This document shows, piece after piece, positions 7,713-16,519 of a stretch of DNA of 43,633 bases. Source of the stretch: Bacteroidota bacterium (lineage in GTDB: Bacteria > Bacteroidota > Rhodothermia > Rhodothermales > Rubricoccaceae); contig DUBD01000024.1 in assembly GCA_012960515.1 (NCBI GenBank), positions 1-43,633 of the forward strand, written 5' to 3'. The translations under genes were made by a program, and so were the position numbers. The notes beneath the pieces were generated by a model. That model saw nothing but the letters and a program-made list of their open reading frames with translations, made no database searches and had not been told where the DNA came from. Every line of letters starts with the position of its first letter. Within the stretch, counting starts at the first letter, position 1.

Positions 7713-8447
7713 ATGCGCGCGCTCGTCACCGGCACGAACGGAACCGTCGCGCCCGTCGTGGTGGACGCGCTCCGGGCGGAGGGCGCGACGGTCCTCGCGT
7801 GGGACCGCGCCGCGCACCCGCCCACCTCCGCCGAGAGCGTCCGCCAGTCGGTCGCGGAGATGGCTCCGGACTGGGTGCTCCACCTCGCGACGGGGTCGGA
7901 GGACTGGGCGGGATGGATCGCCCAAGCCTGTGCAGCACAAGGCCGCCGCGTGCTCTTTACCTCTTCGGTCTCCGTCTTCGCGCCCCGAGCCCACGGCCCC
8001 CTCCCGCCCAACGCCGAGCCGGATGCGACGGACGACTACGGCCGCTACAAAGCCCGCGCCGAGGCGCTCGTCCGCGAGGCCGCTCCGGACGCCGTGATCG
8101 CCCGGCTGGGGTGGCAGATCGGTCCCGCGCCGGGCACCAACACGATGACGGACTGGCTCCACCGCCAGTCCGCGGAGGGGCCGGTGGAGGCCAGCACGCG
8201 CTGGCTCCCCGCCTGCTCGTGGCTCCGCGACACCGCCGCCGCGCTGGCGGCGCTCGTCGGCCGTGCCGAAGGCGGCACGTTCCACCTCGACGGCAACAAG
8301 GGACTCTCCTTCTACGAGATCACCACGCGCCTCTCCGCCCGCCTCGGGCTGGACGCGGACATCCGCGCGGCGGACGCGCCCGTGATGGACCTCCGCCTGA
8401 GCGATCCGCGCATCACCGTCCGCGACATCGCGGATCGCCTCTCCTGA
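7713..8447 (+). CDS. NAD-dependent epimerase/dehydratase-like SDR protein
   Basis: The 244-aa protein has an N-terminal Rossmann motif (ALVTGTNGTVAPVVVDAL, glycine pattern GxxGxxA), a DWVLHLATG strand, the FTSSVSVF strand with serine, and YGRYKARAE supplying the catalytic YxxxK. It resembles RmlD-type dTDP-4-dehydrorhamnose reductases and other extended SDRs (GGTFHLDGNKGLSFYEI near the end). The substrate is probably a nucleotide sugar or similar compound, which is inferred from the family. It follows the DUF711 gene in the same direction after 49 nt containing a hairpin, and it converges with menG. Confidence 0.82.
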   Translation: MRALVTGTNGTVAPVVVDALRAEGATVLAWDRAAHPPTSAESVRQSVAEMAPDWVLHLATGSEDWAGWIAQACAAQGRRVLFTSSVSVFAPRAHGPLPPNAEPDATDDYGRYKARAEALVREAAPDAVIARLGWQIGPAPGTNTMTDWLHRQSAEGPVEASTRWLPACSWLRDTAAALAALVGRAEGGTFHLDGNKGLSFYEITTRLSARLGLDADIRAADAPVMDLRLSDPRITVRDIADRLS

Positions 8448-8456
8448 CACCGGCCG

Positions 8457-8475
8457 GCTGGCGGCGTCCGCCAGC
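8457..8475. terminator. Short GCTGGCGG/CCGCCAGC hairpin between convergent genes
   Basis: GCTGGCGG (8457-8464), a 3-nt loop CGT, then CCGCCAGC (8468-8475). A compact perfect hairpin exactly between the SDR stop (8447) and the menG stop (8491), well placed as a bidirectional terminator. No T-run is visible. Confidence 0.65.
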
Positions 8476-8490
8476 GCGAGGCGCGGGGCC

Positions 8491-9219
8491 TCAGGCCCGG
8501 CCGCGGTACAGCGTCACGATCCCGAACGTCAGCGGCTTCGCGGTGCACTGCGTAAAGCCCACCGCGCGCATCTCGTCCACGAACGCCTGCCCGTCCGGGA
8601 ACTGCGCGACGGACTCCGGGAGGTACTCGTACGCCTCGGAGGACCCGCTCACCGCCTTCCCGATCCGCGGCAGGATGTGCTTGGAGTACGCCTCGTACGC
8701 CTGCTTGACGGGGAACGCCTGGGGGTGGCTGAACTCCAGCACCACGAGCGGCGCGCCCGGCCGGAGCACGCGGCGCATCCCCGCCAGCCCGGCGCGAAGG
8801 TCCTCGAAGTTGCGGACGCCGAACGCCACCGTCGCGCCGTCGAACGTGTCGTCGTCGAAGGGGAGCGCGGCGGCGTCGCCCTGGACGAGCGTGATCTGGT
8901 CCGAGAGCTTCTTCTTGGCCACCTTCTTCCGCCCCAGCTCCAGCATCCCGTCCGAGATGTCCACGCCGACGACCTCGCGCGGCTCCGCGTCCAGGAGCGC
9001 TACGGCGAGGTCCGCCGTACCCGTCGCCACGTCCATGAGCCGGTCCGGCTGCCCCGCGAGCGCCGTCCGCAGGGACTGCACCGCCTTCTTCCGCCACCAC
9101 ACGTCGATCCCGCCGGAGAGCAGGCGGTTGAGCGCGTCGTAGCGCGGGGCGATCTCGTCGAACATGGCCTCGACCTTCTCCTTCTTACCGGCGGCCTGAC
9201 CGAGGGGGGGCTTCGTCAT
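8491..9219 (-). CDS. menG: Demethylmenaquinone methyltransferase
   Basis: The 242-aa SAM-dependent methyltransferase of the UbiE/MenG family does the last step of menaquinone synthesis, methylating demethylmenaquinol. Visible family features are FDEIAPRYDALNRLLS near the N terminus, the SAM motif LMDVATGTADLAVAL, DISDGMLELGRKKV, the GDAAALPFDDDTFDGATVAFGVRNF segment, and the C-terminal GFTQCTAKPLTFGIVTLYRG. Length is normal. It is divergent from menF-menD across a 150-bp intergenic region, so the window holds three menaquinone genes; menaquinone specificity is inferred from that neighbourhood. Without menF/menD it could have been read as ubiE, but no ubiquinone genes are seen. Confidence 0.93.
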   Translation of the reverse strand: MTKPPLGQAAGKKEKVEAMFDEIAPRYDALNRLLSGGIDVWWRKKAVQSLRTALAGQPDRLMDVATGTADLAVALLDAEPREVVGVDISDGMLELGRKKVAKKKLSDQITLVQGDAAALPFDDDTFDGATVAFGVRNFEDLRAGLAGMRRVLRPGAPLVVLEFSHPQAFPVKQAYEAYSKHILPRIGKAVSGSSEAYEYLPESVAQFPDGQAFVDEMRAVGFTQCTAKPLTFGIVTLYRGRA

Positions 9220-9369
9220 CTCAGCGGGGAACGGGGGGCGTAAGGACGCGCGTTCGGCGCAGCGGTGCCAAGAAGACCGCGCGATGGGAGGCCTTCACCC
9301 GGAGCTTTCACTATTTTCTGAAACCTGCCGATTCTGCCTCCGGTACCCCACGCGTCCGCTCTCGCCCCC

Positions 9370-10704
9370 GTGCCCCGCAGCGTCCTCACCGCCACCGACC
9401 CCCGCGAGCGCCTCGTGCGCCGCGCCGCCCGTGCCCTTCGGTCGGGCTCCGGGGTGGTCCGCGTCGAGGTGCCATGGCCCGAGGCGCCGGAGCCGCTCGC
9501 CTGGCTGGCGGCCCAGACAAACGCGGAGACGGCGTACTGGCACGGCCGCGATGACGGCCTCTGCCGAGCCGCGCTCGGGGTCGTGCACGAGATCGCTGGC
9601 GAGGACGTAACCGCCCGGCTGGCGGACGCGGCGGCGGCGCTCCCCGAGGGCTCCGCCTACCTCGGCGGCCTCCGGTTCGACGGCGCGATGGACCCCGCTC
9701 GCGAGTGGGCGGGCTTCGGCGAGGGACGGTTCGTGCTCCCACGCATCGAACTCGTGACGCACGGCGGCGAGACGACGCTCGCCCTCCACGCCCTCCCCGG
9801 CCACGACACCGCCGAGAGCCTCCGCCAGTCGCTCGCGGACGTCCGCATGGATGGGCCCGCCCTCGGTGGCTCGCTGGACTTCCCCGTCGCGCGGGTGGAC
9901 CGCCCGGACCGCGACGGCTGGCACTCCGCCGTCACCGACGCGCTGGCGGCCATGGAGCGCGGCGAGATGGAGAAAGTCGTCCTCGCGCGCCGCGCGACGT
10001 ACCGCTTCGAGGAGCCGCTGGACCCCGCCGCCCTCCTCGCCCGGCTGACGGAGGCTGCGCCTCGCGCCTTCCACGTCCTCCTCTCCGATGGCGCCGGCCG
10101 GCGGTTCCTCGCGGCCACGCCCGAGCGGCTCGTCCGCGTAGACGCCGAGGCCGCCTGGACCGAGGCCGTCGCGGGCACCCGCCGCCGCGGAGACGGCCCG
10201 GACGCCCGCTTCTTCCACGACGAGCTGGCGGAGAGCGAGAAGGACCGCCGCGAGCACGCCTTCGTGCGGGACTTCATTTCCGAGGCCCTCGCACCGCTCA
10301 CGTCCGTGATCTGCGTCGAGCCGCCGGTCCAGATTGAGGCGGCGCGCGTGCGCCACCTCAAGACGCCCGTCCGCGCGACGCTCCGCGAGGGCGTGACCCC
10401 GCTGGAGGTCATGACGGCGCTCCACCCCACGCCCGCCGTCGGCGGGACGCCCACGCCCGCCGCGCTCGGCGCCATCCGCCAGCTGGAAGGCTTCGACCGC
10501 GGACTCTACGCCGGTCCGGTCGGCTGGGTCTCGCGCGATGCGGCCGAGTTCGCCGTCGGCATCCGGAGCGGGCTGCTCTGCGGGGCGGACCTCGCGCTGT
10601 ACGCGGGCGCCGGCATCGTGCCGGGCTCCGTCCCGGAGGCCGAGTGGCACGAGACGGAAGCCAAGCTCGGCGGCTTCGCCGACGCGCTCGGGCTGGAGGG
10701 GTGA
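9370..10704 (+). CDS. menF: Isochorismate synthase
   Basis: The 444-aa chorismate-utilising enzyme converts chorismate to isochorismate, the entry step to menaquinone. The C-terminal half holds the family core: MEKVVLARRATYRF, FHVLLSDGAGRRFLAATPERLV, AGTRRRG, the LHPTPAVGGTP segment, and GLYAGPVGWVSRDAAEFAVGIRSGLL. The N-terminal part is the less conserved lobe. The GTG at 9370 is the chosen start (protein begins VPRSVLTATDPRERLVRRAARAL). The stop overlaps the menD GTG by GTGA, so the two are translationally coupled. Salicylate or siderophore isochorismate synthases are similar, but the menD overlap decides for menaquinone. Confidence 0.93.
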   Translation: MPRSVLTATDPRERLVRRAARALRSGSGVVRVEVPWPEAPEPLAWLAAQTNAETAYWHGRDDGLCRAALGVVHEIAGEDVTARLADAAAALPEGSAYLGGLRFDGAMDPAREWAGFGEGRFVLPRIELVTHGGETTLALHALPGHDTAESLRQSLADVRMDGPALGGSLDFPVARVDRPDRDGWHSAVTDALAAMERGEMEKVVLARRATYRFEEPLDPAALLARLTEAAPRAFHVLLSDGAGRRFLAATPERLVRVDAEAAWTEAVAGTRRRGDGPDARFFHDELAESEKDRREHAFVRDFISEALAPLTSVICVEPPVQIEAARVRHLKTPVRATLREGVTPLEVMTALHPTPAVGGTPTPAALGAIRQLEGFDRGLYAGPVGWVSRDAAEFAVGIRSGLLCGADLALYAGAGIVPGSVPEAEWHETEAKLGGFADALGLEG

Positions 10705-12461
10705 CGGCCTCCCCCGCCCTCCTGCGCGCCCCGAACACCAACCACCTCTGGGCCGCGCTGCTCGTGGAGGAACTCGTCCGGCAGGGCGTCGGGCTGTTCG
10801 TGATCGGGCCGGGGAGCCGGAGCACACCGCTCACGGCGGCCGTCGCGCAGAACCCGCGGGCCCGCGCCCTCGTGCACATCGACGAGCGCGGCGGCGCGTT
10901 CGCGGCGCTGGGCTACAGACGCGCCACGGGGCGGCCCGCCGCGTGGATCACCACGAGCGGCACTGCCGTCGCCAACGGCCTCCCCGCCGCCGTCGAAGCG
11001 GACACCGCGGGCGTCCCGCTCCTCCTCCTCACCGCCGACCGGCCGCCGGAGCTTCGCGACACCGGCGCCAACCAGACCGTCCGCCAGCCGGGCCTGTTCG
11101 CGAGCGTCGCGCGATGGACCGCCGACCTCGCGCCGCCCACGCCCGAGGTGGACCCCGCGTACGTCCTCACGACGGCCGCGCACGCCGTCGCCCGCAGCCT
11201 CGCGCCCGACCCTGGCCCGGTCCACCTGAACTGCCCGTTCCGCGAACCGCTCGCCCCGCTGGCGGACGGCACGGGCGCGCTGCCGGACCATCTCCGCGCG
11301 TGGGCCGACTCGGGACGCCCGTTCACGGAGATCGTCGAGGCCGAGGTCTCGGTCCCGCCGGACGCCGTCGCCAGCGCGGCGCGCGCACTAGAGCCGTGCC
11401 GCCGCGTGCTGCTCGTGGCCGGGCAGGGCGCGGACCCGGACGCGTGTCGGCACGCCGCCGAACAAACGGGCTGGGTGCTGCTGGCGGACGCGCTCTCGGG
11501 CGCCCGCACCGACGACGGCGTTCCCTTCTACGACCTCGCGCTCGCGAGCCCCGCGTTTGCCGCCGCCCACGTTCCGGACGGAGTGGTCCACATCGGCGCA
11601 CGACCGACCTCCAAACGGCTCCAGGCGCTTATCGACCGCGCTCCGGTCCACGTCCGCATCGCGCCGACAGCCGGGCGGCTGGACCCCTCGCATCGCGTGA
11701 CGCACCGGATCACCGCCGATCCCGCGCTCGCCCTCCGCGACTTTGTGGCCGCGACCGCCTCACACCCGGAGCCCGGCTGGGCCGAGGACTGGCGAGCCGC
11801 GTCGGCGGCAGTGGCCCGCGTGCTGGACCAGCGCCTCGGCGGCGGCACGCTGACCGAGCCCGGTATCGCACGGGCGGTCGCGCGGCACACGCCCCCCGAG
11901 ACCGGGTGGGTCGTGGCGGCCTCCATGCCGATCCGCGACGTGGACGCCTTCACCGTTCCTCGCGGCCTCGTGACGGCCAACCGCGGCGCCAGCGGCATCG
12001 ACGGGACCGTCGCGACGGCGGCGGGCGTGGCCCGCGGTCTGGACGCGCCGACCGTCCTCCTCATCGGCGACCTCGCGCTGCTCCACGACCTCAACGCGCT
12101 GGCGCTCCTTCGCAGCGGCCCGCCGGTGGTGATCGTGGCCGTCAACAACGACGGCGGCGGCATCTTCCACTTCCTCCCGGTCGCGCCGGGACGCGAGGGC
12201 ACGGCGCTGCCCGGCGAGGTGTTCGAGCCGTTCTTCGGGACGCCGCACGGACTGAGCTTCGCCTCCGCCGCGGCGATGTTCGGCCTGCCGTACCACGCGC
12301 CCACGACGGGGGCGGCGTTCTCCGAGGCGTTCGAGGCCGCGCTCGCCTCCCGCCAGTCGGCCGTGATCGAGGTGCGGACGGAGCGGCAGGCGAACGCCAC
12401 GCTCCATCGCGAGATCGCGCAGGAGGTGGCCGCCGCAGTGGAGGCTGCGGTCCGCCCCTAA
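10701..12461 (+). CDS. menD: 2-succinyl-5-enolpyruvyl-6-hydroxy-3-cyclohexene-1-carboxylate synthase (SEPHCHC synthase)
   Basis: The 586-aa ThDP-dependent enzyme joins isochorismate and 2-oxoglutarate in menaquinone synthesis. N-terminal features are NTNHLWAALLVEEL, FVIGPGSRSTPLT, HIDERGGAFAALG and ITTSGTAVANGLPA. The C-terminal domain carries ANRGASGIDGTVATAAG and the NNDGGGIFHFLP loop for ThDP and metal. The GTG at 10701 overlaps the menF stop by four bases, fixing the start; an in-frame upstream start would run into menF. Typical length. The following gene (mltD-like) converges, with a hairpin at 12466-12498. The next pathway genes (menH, menC, menB, menE, menA) are not in this window. Confidence 0.95.
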   Translation: MTASPALLRAPNTNHLWAALLVEELVRQGVGLFVIGPGSRSTPLTAAVAQNPRARALVHIDERGGAFAALGYRRATGRPAAWITTSGTAVANGLPAAVEADTAGVPLLLLTADRPPELRDTGANQTVRQPGLFASVARWTADLAPPTPEVDPAYVLTTAAHAVARSLAPDPGPVHLNCPFREPLAPLADGTGALPDHLRAWADSGRPFTEIVEAEVSVPPDAVASAARALEPCRRVLLVAGQGADPDACRHAAEQTGWVLLADALSGARTDDGVPFYDLALASPAFAAAHVPDGVVHIGARPTSKRLQALIDRAPVHVRIAPTAGRLDPSHRVTHRITADPALALRDFVAATASHPEPGWAEDWRAASAAVARVLDQRLGGGTLTEPGIARAVARHTPPETGWVVAASMPIRDVDAFTVPRGLVTANRGASGIDGTVATAAGVARGLDAPTVLLIGDLALLHDLNALALLRSGPPVVIVAVNNDGGGIFHFLPVAPGREGTALPGEVFEPFFGTPHGLSFASAAAMFGLPYHAPTTGAAFSEAFEAALASRQSAVIEVRTERQANATLHREIAQEVAAAVEAAVRP

Positions 12462-12465
12462 ACGG

Positions 12466-12498
12466 CGCGAGGCCCGACCGAACCGGCCGAGCCTCGCG
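12466..12498. terminator. Hairpin between convergent menD and lytic transglycosylase genes
   Basis: CGCGAGGC (12466-12473) pairs perfectly with GCCTCGCG (12491-12498) over a 17-nt loop. It begins 5 nt after the menD stop and lies 26 nt past the end of the opposing gene. Likely bidirectional terminator; no clear T-tract. Confidence 0.55.
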
Positions 12499-12523
12499 GG
12501 AATCGCGTTCTGGAACGAAGCGT

Positions 12524-14530
12524 CTAGCCTCGGACGCCCCGGCGCGGACGCTCGATCTTCAGCCGCTGCCCCGGACGGATGGTGTCACCGGAGAGGCTGT
12601 TCCACCGGCGGATGTCGCTGATCGTCACGCCGTACTGGCGGGCGATCTGCGTGAGGTTCTCGCCGCTGCGGACGCGGTGCGTGACGCTGCGCGGCTGCGA
12701 GGCGGCGGCGCGAGCGCGAGCCGCGGCGCGGGCGTCGTAGCCTTCCGGCTCCGTCAGGCGCAGGCGCTGCCCCGGGTGGATGGTGCTGGTGGTCAGCTCG
12801 TTCCACCCCATCAGATCGCGGACGTTGAGGCCATACTGGCGGGCGATCTGCGTGAGGTGCTCACCACTGCGGACGCGGTGGGTCGTCGGGCGGGCGTTGC
12901 GCGTGTCGGACGCCAGCCGGACGGGCGGCGTGGCCGGCTCCGGCGTGGGACGGGGCTCCTCGGCTTTCGGCTCCTCGTCGGCGCCATCCGGCGTAGCTAC
13001 GGCGACGGGCTCCGGCGTGGTCACGCGCGGAGTGGCCGGTTCGGGCTGGCGCTCGGGCTGACGAGCCGCGACGGGCGTCGGGAGGGCGGCTGCGGCGCGG
13101 CGGCGCATCTCCTCCTCGCGCTCGGCCTCCGCCTCGCGCTGGGCGACGAGCAGGATCTCGGCGGGCTCAGCGGGCGCGATGGGGTTGACGGCGCGGCGGC
13201 CGTAGTCCACCGTCTCCGCGACGAGGTTCATGCCCTCAGCCTCCGGGCCCGCGAGCGCGTCGAGGCGGGCGGCGTGGCGCGCGTAGAACCCGACCGGGAT
13301 GCGGACGGTGTGCGGCATCCGCGTGCCGGGCACGCGGCCCTGGCGGAGCGCCGGGTTCAGCGCGCGGAGCACGGCCTCGTCCACGTCGATGATGCGGGCG
13401 ATGTCGCTCAGGCGCGTCTCGGGCGCGACCGGGATACGGTCGAACACGAAGGCCGGGCCGGGCTCCGGCGCCTCGAAGCCGTACGCCTCCGGGTTGGAGA
13501 GGATGAGCGCCGTCGCGATGAACATCGGGACGTAGCCGCGGGTCTCGCGCGGGATGGCGTGGTCGATGTCCCAAAACGTCGCGCGCTCACCGGTCCGCTC
13601 CTCGTGGCGGCGCACGGCGCGCGCGATCACGGCCGGGTTGCAGTTGTAGCCCGCGAGCGCCAGCTGCCAGTCGCCGAAGCGGTCGTAGAGGTCGCGGAGG
13701 TGGCGCGCAGCGGCGCGGGTGCTCACCTCAGGGTCCAGGCGGAGATCCAACTCGCGGTTGGCCGTCAGGCCGTAGGCGGCGCCCGTCGGGCGGATGAACT
13801 GCCACATGCCGGCGGCGGCGGCGTGGCTCCGCGCGACGGGGTTGAGAGCGCTCTCCACCATCGCGAGGTACTTCAGCTCGTCCGGGACGCCCTCCTCCGC
13901 GAGGATGCGCTCCACCATCGGGAAGTACGTGTCCGCGCGCTGGCGGAGCGTGGCGACGTGGCCCGGCTTGCGGAGGAGGAAGCGGAGGCTCCGCTCCACG
14001 CTCGGTGTGACCTCCATTGGGATGACGGTCTCAGCCATACGGGCCGTCGGCAGCTGCGGCAGCGCAACGTTCTCGATCAGCGGGCTGTCCACGTCGTAGA
14101 TGACGCGGAAGGCCTCCTCGTTGACGGCGTACACGTCGCCGCGGTCGATGGCCTCGGTGCCGTAGAAGATCTCCTTCTCGGTCAGGACGGAGGCGTAGAG
14201 CTCGCGGAAGCGGGCGTCGTAGAGCACGCCCTCGCGCTGGGCGAGGAGCTCCAGATCGCCCACGAGCCCTTCGAGGAGCGTCGCGTAGCGGTCGGACTGG
14301 CCGTTGGCGGAGGCCGTGAGGAGCTCGGCGTGGCGAGCGTAGAGGCGAGCGATGCGTCGGGTGAGCTCGGCTTCCGTGAGCGGCGCGTCCGCAGCCTGCG
14401 AAGCGGGGAGCCGGTCGGCCGCGCCCAGTTGGGGCAGGCGAGCGGGCACCGCGACCTCGGAGGGCACGGACTGGGCCAGGACGGGGGCCGAGACGAGCAG
14501 CATCGCCACCGTGAGACTGAAACGGGGCAT
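12524..14530 (-). CDS. Secreted lytic murein transglycosylase with two LysM domains (MltD-like)
   Basis: The 668-aa exported protein starts with a signal peptide (MPRFSLTVAMLLVSAPVLAQ). The Slt/GEWL domain at roughly residues 190-310 shows VPDELKYLAMVESALNPVARS with the catalytic Glu (VES), then AAGMWQFIRPTGAAYGL and LAGYNCNPAVIARAVR. This enzyme type cleaves peptidoglycan to anhydromuropeptides. After a Pro/Glu-rich linker there are two LysM repeats (HRVRSGEHLTQIARQYGLN... and HRVRSGENLTQIARQYGVT...) that bind glycan strands. The two LysM units are almost identical over their first 18 residues. Domain order and length match MltD. No N-terminal lipobox is seen, so it is likely periplasmic or secreted and not a lipoprotein. 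Confidence 0.93.
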   Translation of the reverse strand: MPRFSLTVAMLLVSAPVLAQSVPSEVAVPARLPQLGAADRLPASQAADAPLTEAELTRRIARLYARHAELLTASANGQSDRYATLLEGLVGDLELLAQREGVLYDARFRELYASVLTEKEIFYGTEAIDRGDVYAVNEEAFRVIYDVDSPLIENVALPQLPTARMAETVIPMEVTPSVERSLRFLLRKPGHVATLRQRADTYFPMVERILAEEGVPDELKYLAMVESALNPVARSHAAAAGMWQFIRPTGAAYGLTANRELDLRLDPEVSTRAAARHLRDLYDRFGDWQLALAGYNCNPAVIARAVRRHEERTGERATFWDIDHAIPRETRGYVPMFIATALILSNPEAYGFEAPEPGPAFVFDRIPVAPETRLSDIARIIDVDEAVLRALNPALRQGRVPGTRMPHTVRIPVGFYARHAARLDALAGPEAEGMNLVAETVDYGRRAVNPIAPAEPAEILLVAQREAEAEREEEMRRRAAAALPTPVAARQPERQPEPATPRVTTPEPVAVATPDGADEEPKAEEPRPTPEPATPPVRLASDTRNARPTTHRVRSGEHLTQIARQYGLNVRDLMGWNELTTSTIHPGQRLRLTEPEGYDARAAARARAAASQPRSVTHRVRSGENLTQIARQYGVTISDIRRWNSLSGDTIRPGQRLKIERPRRGVRG

Positions 14531-14882
14531 AGAAGTGCAGCGCTGGGCGCGACTTAGGGGCTGGTACCTAAAGTAGAGCGTGAAGGGAGGGGTATCAACA
14601 CCACTGCTGATACCCGCATGCCGGGGAAGCGCCGGAGGCTACCCACGTCCTTCATGCTGCGTCAAGGGGCTAGGTCGATTCTTGGCACAACGGGTACCCG
14701 TCCGTTGCAGGGCGGGAGTATCGGCGGACGACCCGGCGACCCCACGCCTTGGTGCCGCCGGCCGCGCGCTGGCGCCGGTGCTCCGCCAGCGGGGCCCGGC
14801 CGGCGCGCGCGTCCGGTCTCGCGGAACGAGCGGTCCCCAATGCGTCTGACGCCCGGGAGAGCGGATTCGCCTGACGAGCGGC
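14531..14882. other. 352-bp intergenic region without a gene
   Basis: No supported gene. On the minus strand TACTTTAG (14567-14574) is a possible -7 element for the transglycosylase gene. A perfect 8-bp hairpin (GGGTATCA near 14592, TGATACCC near 14609) lies just upstream of it. The GCTGGCGC/CCGCCAGC hairpin at 14768-14790 would follow the carboxylase gene. The word GGTCGATTC near 14672 looks T-loop-like, but no tRNA cloverleaf can be built around it. Confidence 0.5.
14768..14790. repeat. GCTGGCGC/CCGCCAGC inverted pair
   Basis: Arms 14768-14775 and 14783-14790, seven of eight bases pairing, in the intergenic region downstream of the acyl-CoA carboxylase gene. A slightly degenerate member of the repeat family. 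Confidence 0.6.
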
Positions 14883-16457
14883 TTAGAGCGGCAGGTTGCC
14901 GTGCTTCTTCTTCGGGAGGGTCTGCACCTTGTTCTCCAGCATGTCCAGCGCGCGGATGAGGGTCCGGCGCGTCTCGCTGGGCCGGATCACGTCGTCCACG
15001 TAGCCGCGCTCGGCGGCGACGTACGGGTTCGCGAAGCGCTGGCGGTACTGCTCAGTGAACTCGGCCTCGGCCGCGGCGGGGTCGTCCGCGGCGGCGATCT
15101 CGCGGCGGCGGATGATCTCCACGGCGCCCTTCGGCCCCATCACGGCGATCTCGGCCGTGGGCCACGCGAGGTTGAGGTCGGCGCGGATGTGCTTGGAGTT
15201 CATCACGTCGTACGCGCCACCGTAGGCCTTGCGCGTGATGACGGTGACCTTCGGGACGGTGGCCTCACAGAAGGCGTAGAGCAGCTTCGCGCCGTGGCGG
15301 ATGATCCCGTTCCACTCCTGGTCCGTCCCGGGCATGAAGCCGGGCACGTCCTCGAAGACCACGAGCGGGATGTTAAACGCGTCGCAGAAGCGGACGAAGC
15401 GGGCGCCCTTGACGCTCGCGTCGATGTCCAGCACGCCCGCCAGCACGGCGGGCTGGTTGGCCACGATGCCCACGGAGCGGCCGCCGAGCCGCGCGAACCC
15501 GACGACGATGTTCTCGGCGAAGTCGGGGTGGATCTCGAAGAAGTCCCCGCCGTCCACCACGCGCGAGATCACGTCGTGGATGTCGTACGGCGTGCTGGGG
15601 GATTCAGGAATGATCGTATCAATTGCCGCGTCCGCCCGGTCGGCGGGGTCGCTGGCAGGGCCGCGGGGCGCGGGGTCCTCGCAGTTGGAGGGGAGGTAGC
15701 CCATGAGCTCGCGGATGCCGAGCAGGAGCGCCGCCTCGTTGGGGTACGCCCGGTGCGCCACGCCCGACCGGCTGGCGTGCGTGTCTGCGCCGCCCAACTC
15801 TTCCTGCGTGACCACCTCGTTGGTGACCGTCTTCACTACGTTCGGGCCGGTCACGAACATGTAGCTCGTGCCTCGCGCCATGAACGTGAAGTCCGTGATG
15901 GCGGGGCTGTAGACCGCGCCACCCGCGCACGGCCCGAGGATGGCGGAGATCTGCGGGACGACGCCACTCGCGAGGGTGTTCTGCAGGAACAGGTCCGCGT
16001 AGCCGCCGAGCGCCGCCACGCCTTCCTGGATGCGAGCGCCGCCGGAGTCGTTCAGGCCGATGACCGGCGCGCCGTTCTCCAGCGCCAGCTGCATGAGCTG
16101 GACAATCTTGCGAGCGTGCGCGAGGCCGAGCGACCCGCCGAAGACGGTGAAGTCTTGGGAGTAGACGTAGACCAGCCGCCCGTCGATGGTGCCCCAGCCG
16201 GTGACGACCCCGTCGCCGTAGGGGCGGTTGTTCTCCAGACCGAAGCCGCTGGCCTGGTGACGCACGAACTGCCCGAGCTCCTGGAACGAGCCGGGGTCAA
16301 GGAGGATGTCCAGCCGCTCACGGGCGGTCAGTTTGCCCTTCTCGTGCTGCTTCGCGACGCGGGCTTCGCCGCCACCCGCCAGCGCCTCCGCGCGGCGGCG
16401 GTCGAGGTCAGCGAAGGGGTCGAGGTCGGTCTCCGGGGCAGTCGGCTGGTCGCTCAT
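14883..16457 (-). CDS. pccB: Acyl-CoA carboxylase beta subunit (carboxyltransferase), propionyl-CoA type
   Basis: The 524-aa carboxyltransferase transfers CO2 from biotin to an acyl-CoA, most likely propionyl-CoA giving methylmalonyl-CoA. The start region ([38 protein letters not shown]) and the C terminus ([21 protein letters not shown]) are highly characteristic of PccB. Both crotonase-like halves carry their oxyanion segments ([52 protein letters not shown]). The biotin carboxylase/BCCP subunit is not in the window, so the partner is encoded elsewhere. A TAGCTTCC element at 16489-16496 on the minus strand is a likely promoter about 30 nt before the ATG. Methylcrotonyl-CoA or acetyl-CoA specificity is less likely but not excluded. 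Confidence 0.92.
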   Translation of the reverse strand: MSDQPTAPETDLDPFADLDRRRAEALAGGGEARVAKQHEKGKLTARERLDILLDPGSFQELGQFVRHQASGFGLENNRPYGDGVVTGWGTIDGRLVYVYSQDFTVFGGSLGLAHARKIVQLMQLALENGAPVIGLNDSGGARIQEGVAALGGYADLFLQNTLASGVVPQISAILGPCAGGAVYSPAITDFTFMARGTSYMFVTGPNVVKTVTNEVVTQEELGGADTHASRSGVAHRAYPNEAALLLGIRELMGYLPSNCEDPAPRGPASDPADRADAAIDTIIPESPSTPYDIHDVISRVVDGGDFFEIHPDFAENIVVGFARLGGRSVGIVANQPAVLAGVLDIDASVKGARFVRFCDAFNIPLVVFEDVPGFMPGTDQEWNGIIRHGAKLLYAFCEATVPKVTVITRKAYGGAYDVMNSKHIRADLNLAWPTAEIAVMGPKGAVEIIRRREIAAADDPAAAEAEFTEQYRQRFANPYVAAERGYVDDVIRPSETRRTLIRALDMLENKVQTLPKKKHGNLPL

Positions 16458-16488
16458 GGGGGCTCGGGGTCAGAGGCCGGAAGCTAAC

Positions 16489-16496
16489 CCGGCACC
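16489..16496 (-). promoter_or_regulatory. TAGCTTCC -7-type promoter element for the carboxylase gene
   Basis: Read on the minus strand, TAGCTTCC lies about 32 nt upstream of the ATG at 16457 and matches the TAGCTTyN word found before several other genes in the window. Confidence 0.5.
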
Positions 16497-16519
16497 TGCC
16501 GCCTCGCGCCCGGCGGACG

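Noticed and set aside
10538-14557. 1339-codon plus-strand frame across menD and the transglycosylase
   Set aside because: Its translation has no recognisable domain, while menD and the SLT/LysM gene on the other frames are unambiguous.
14640-14700. Possible tRNA suggested by a GGTCGATTC T-loop-like word
   Set aside because: No matching acceptor stem, anticodon arm or D arm could be built.
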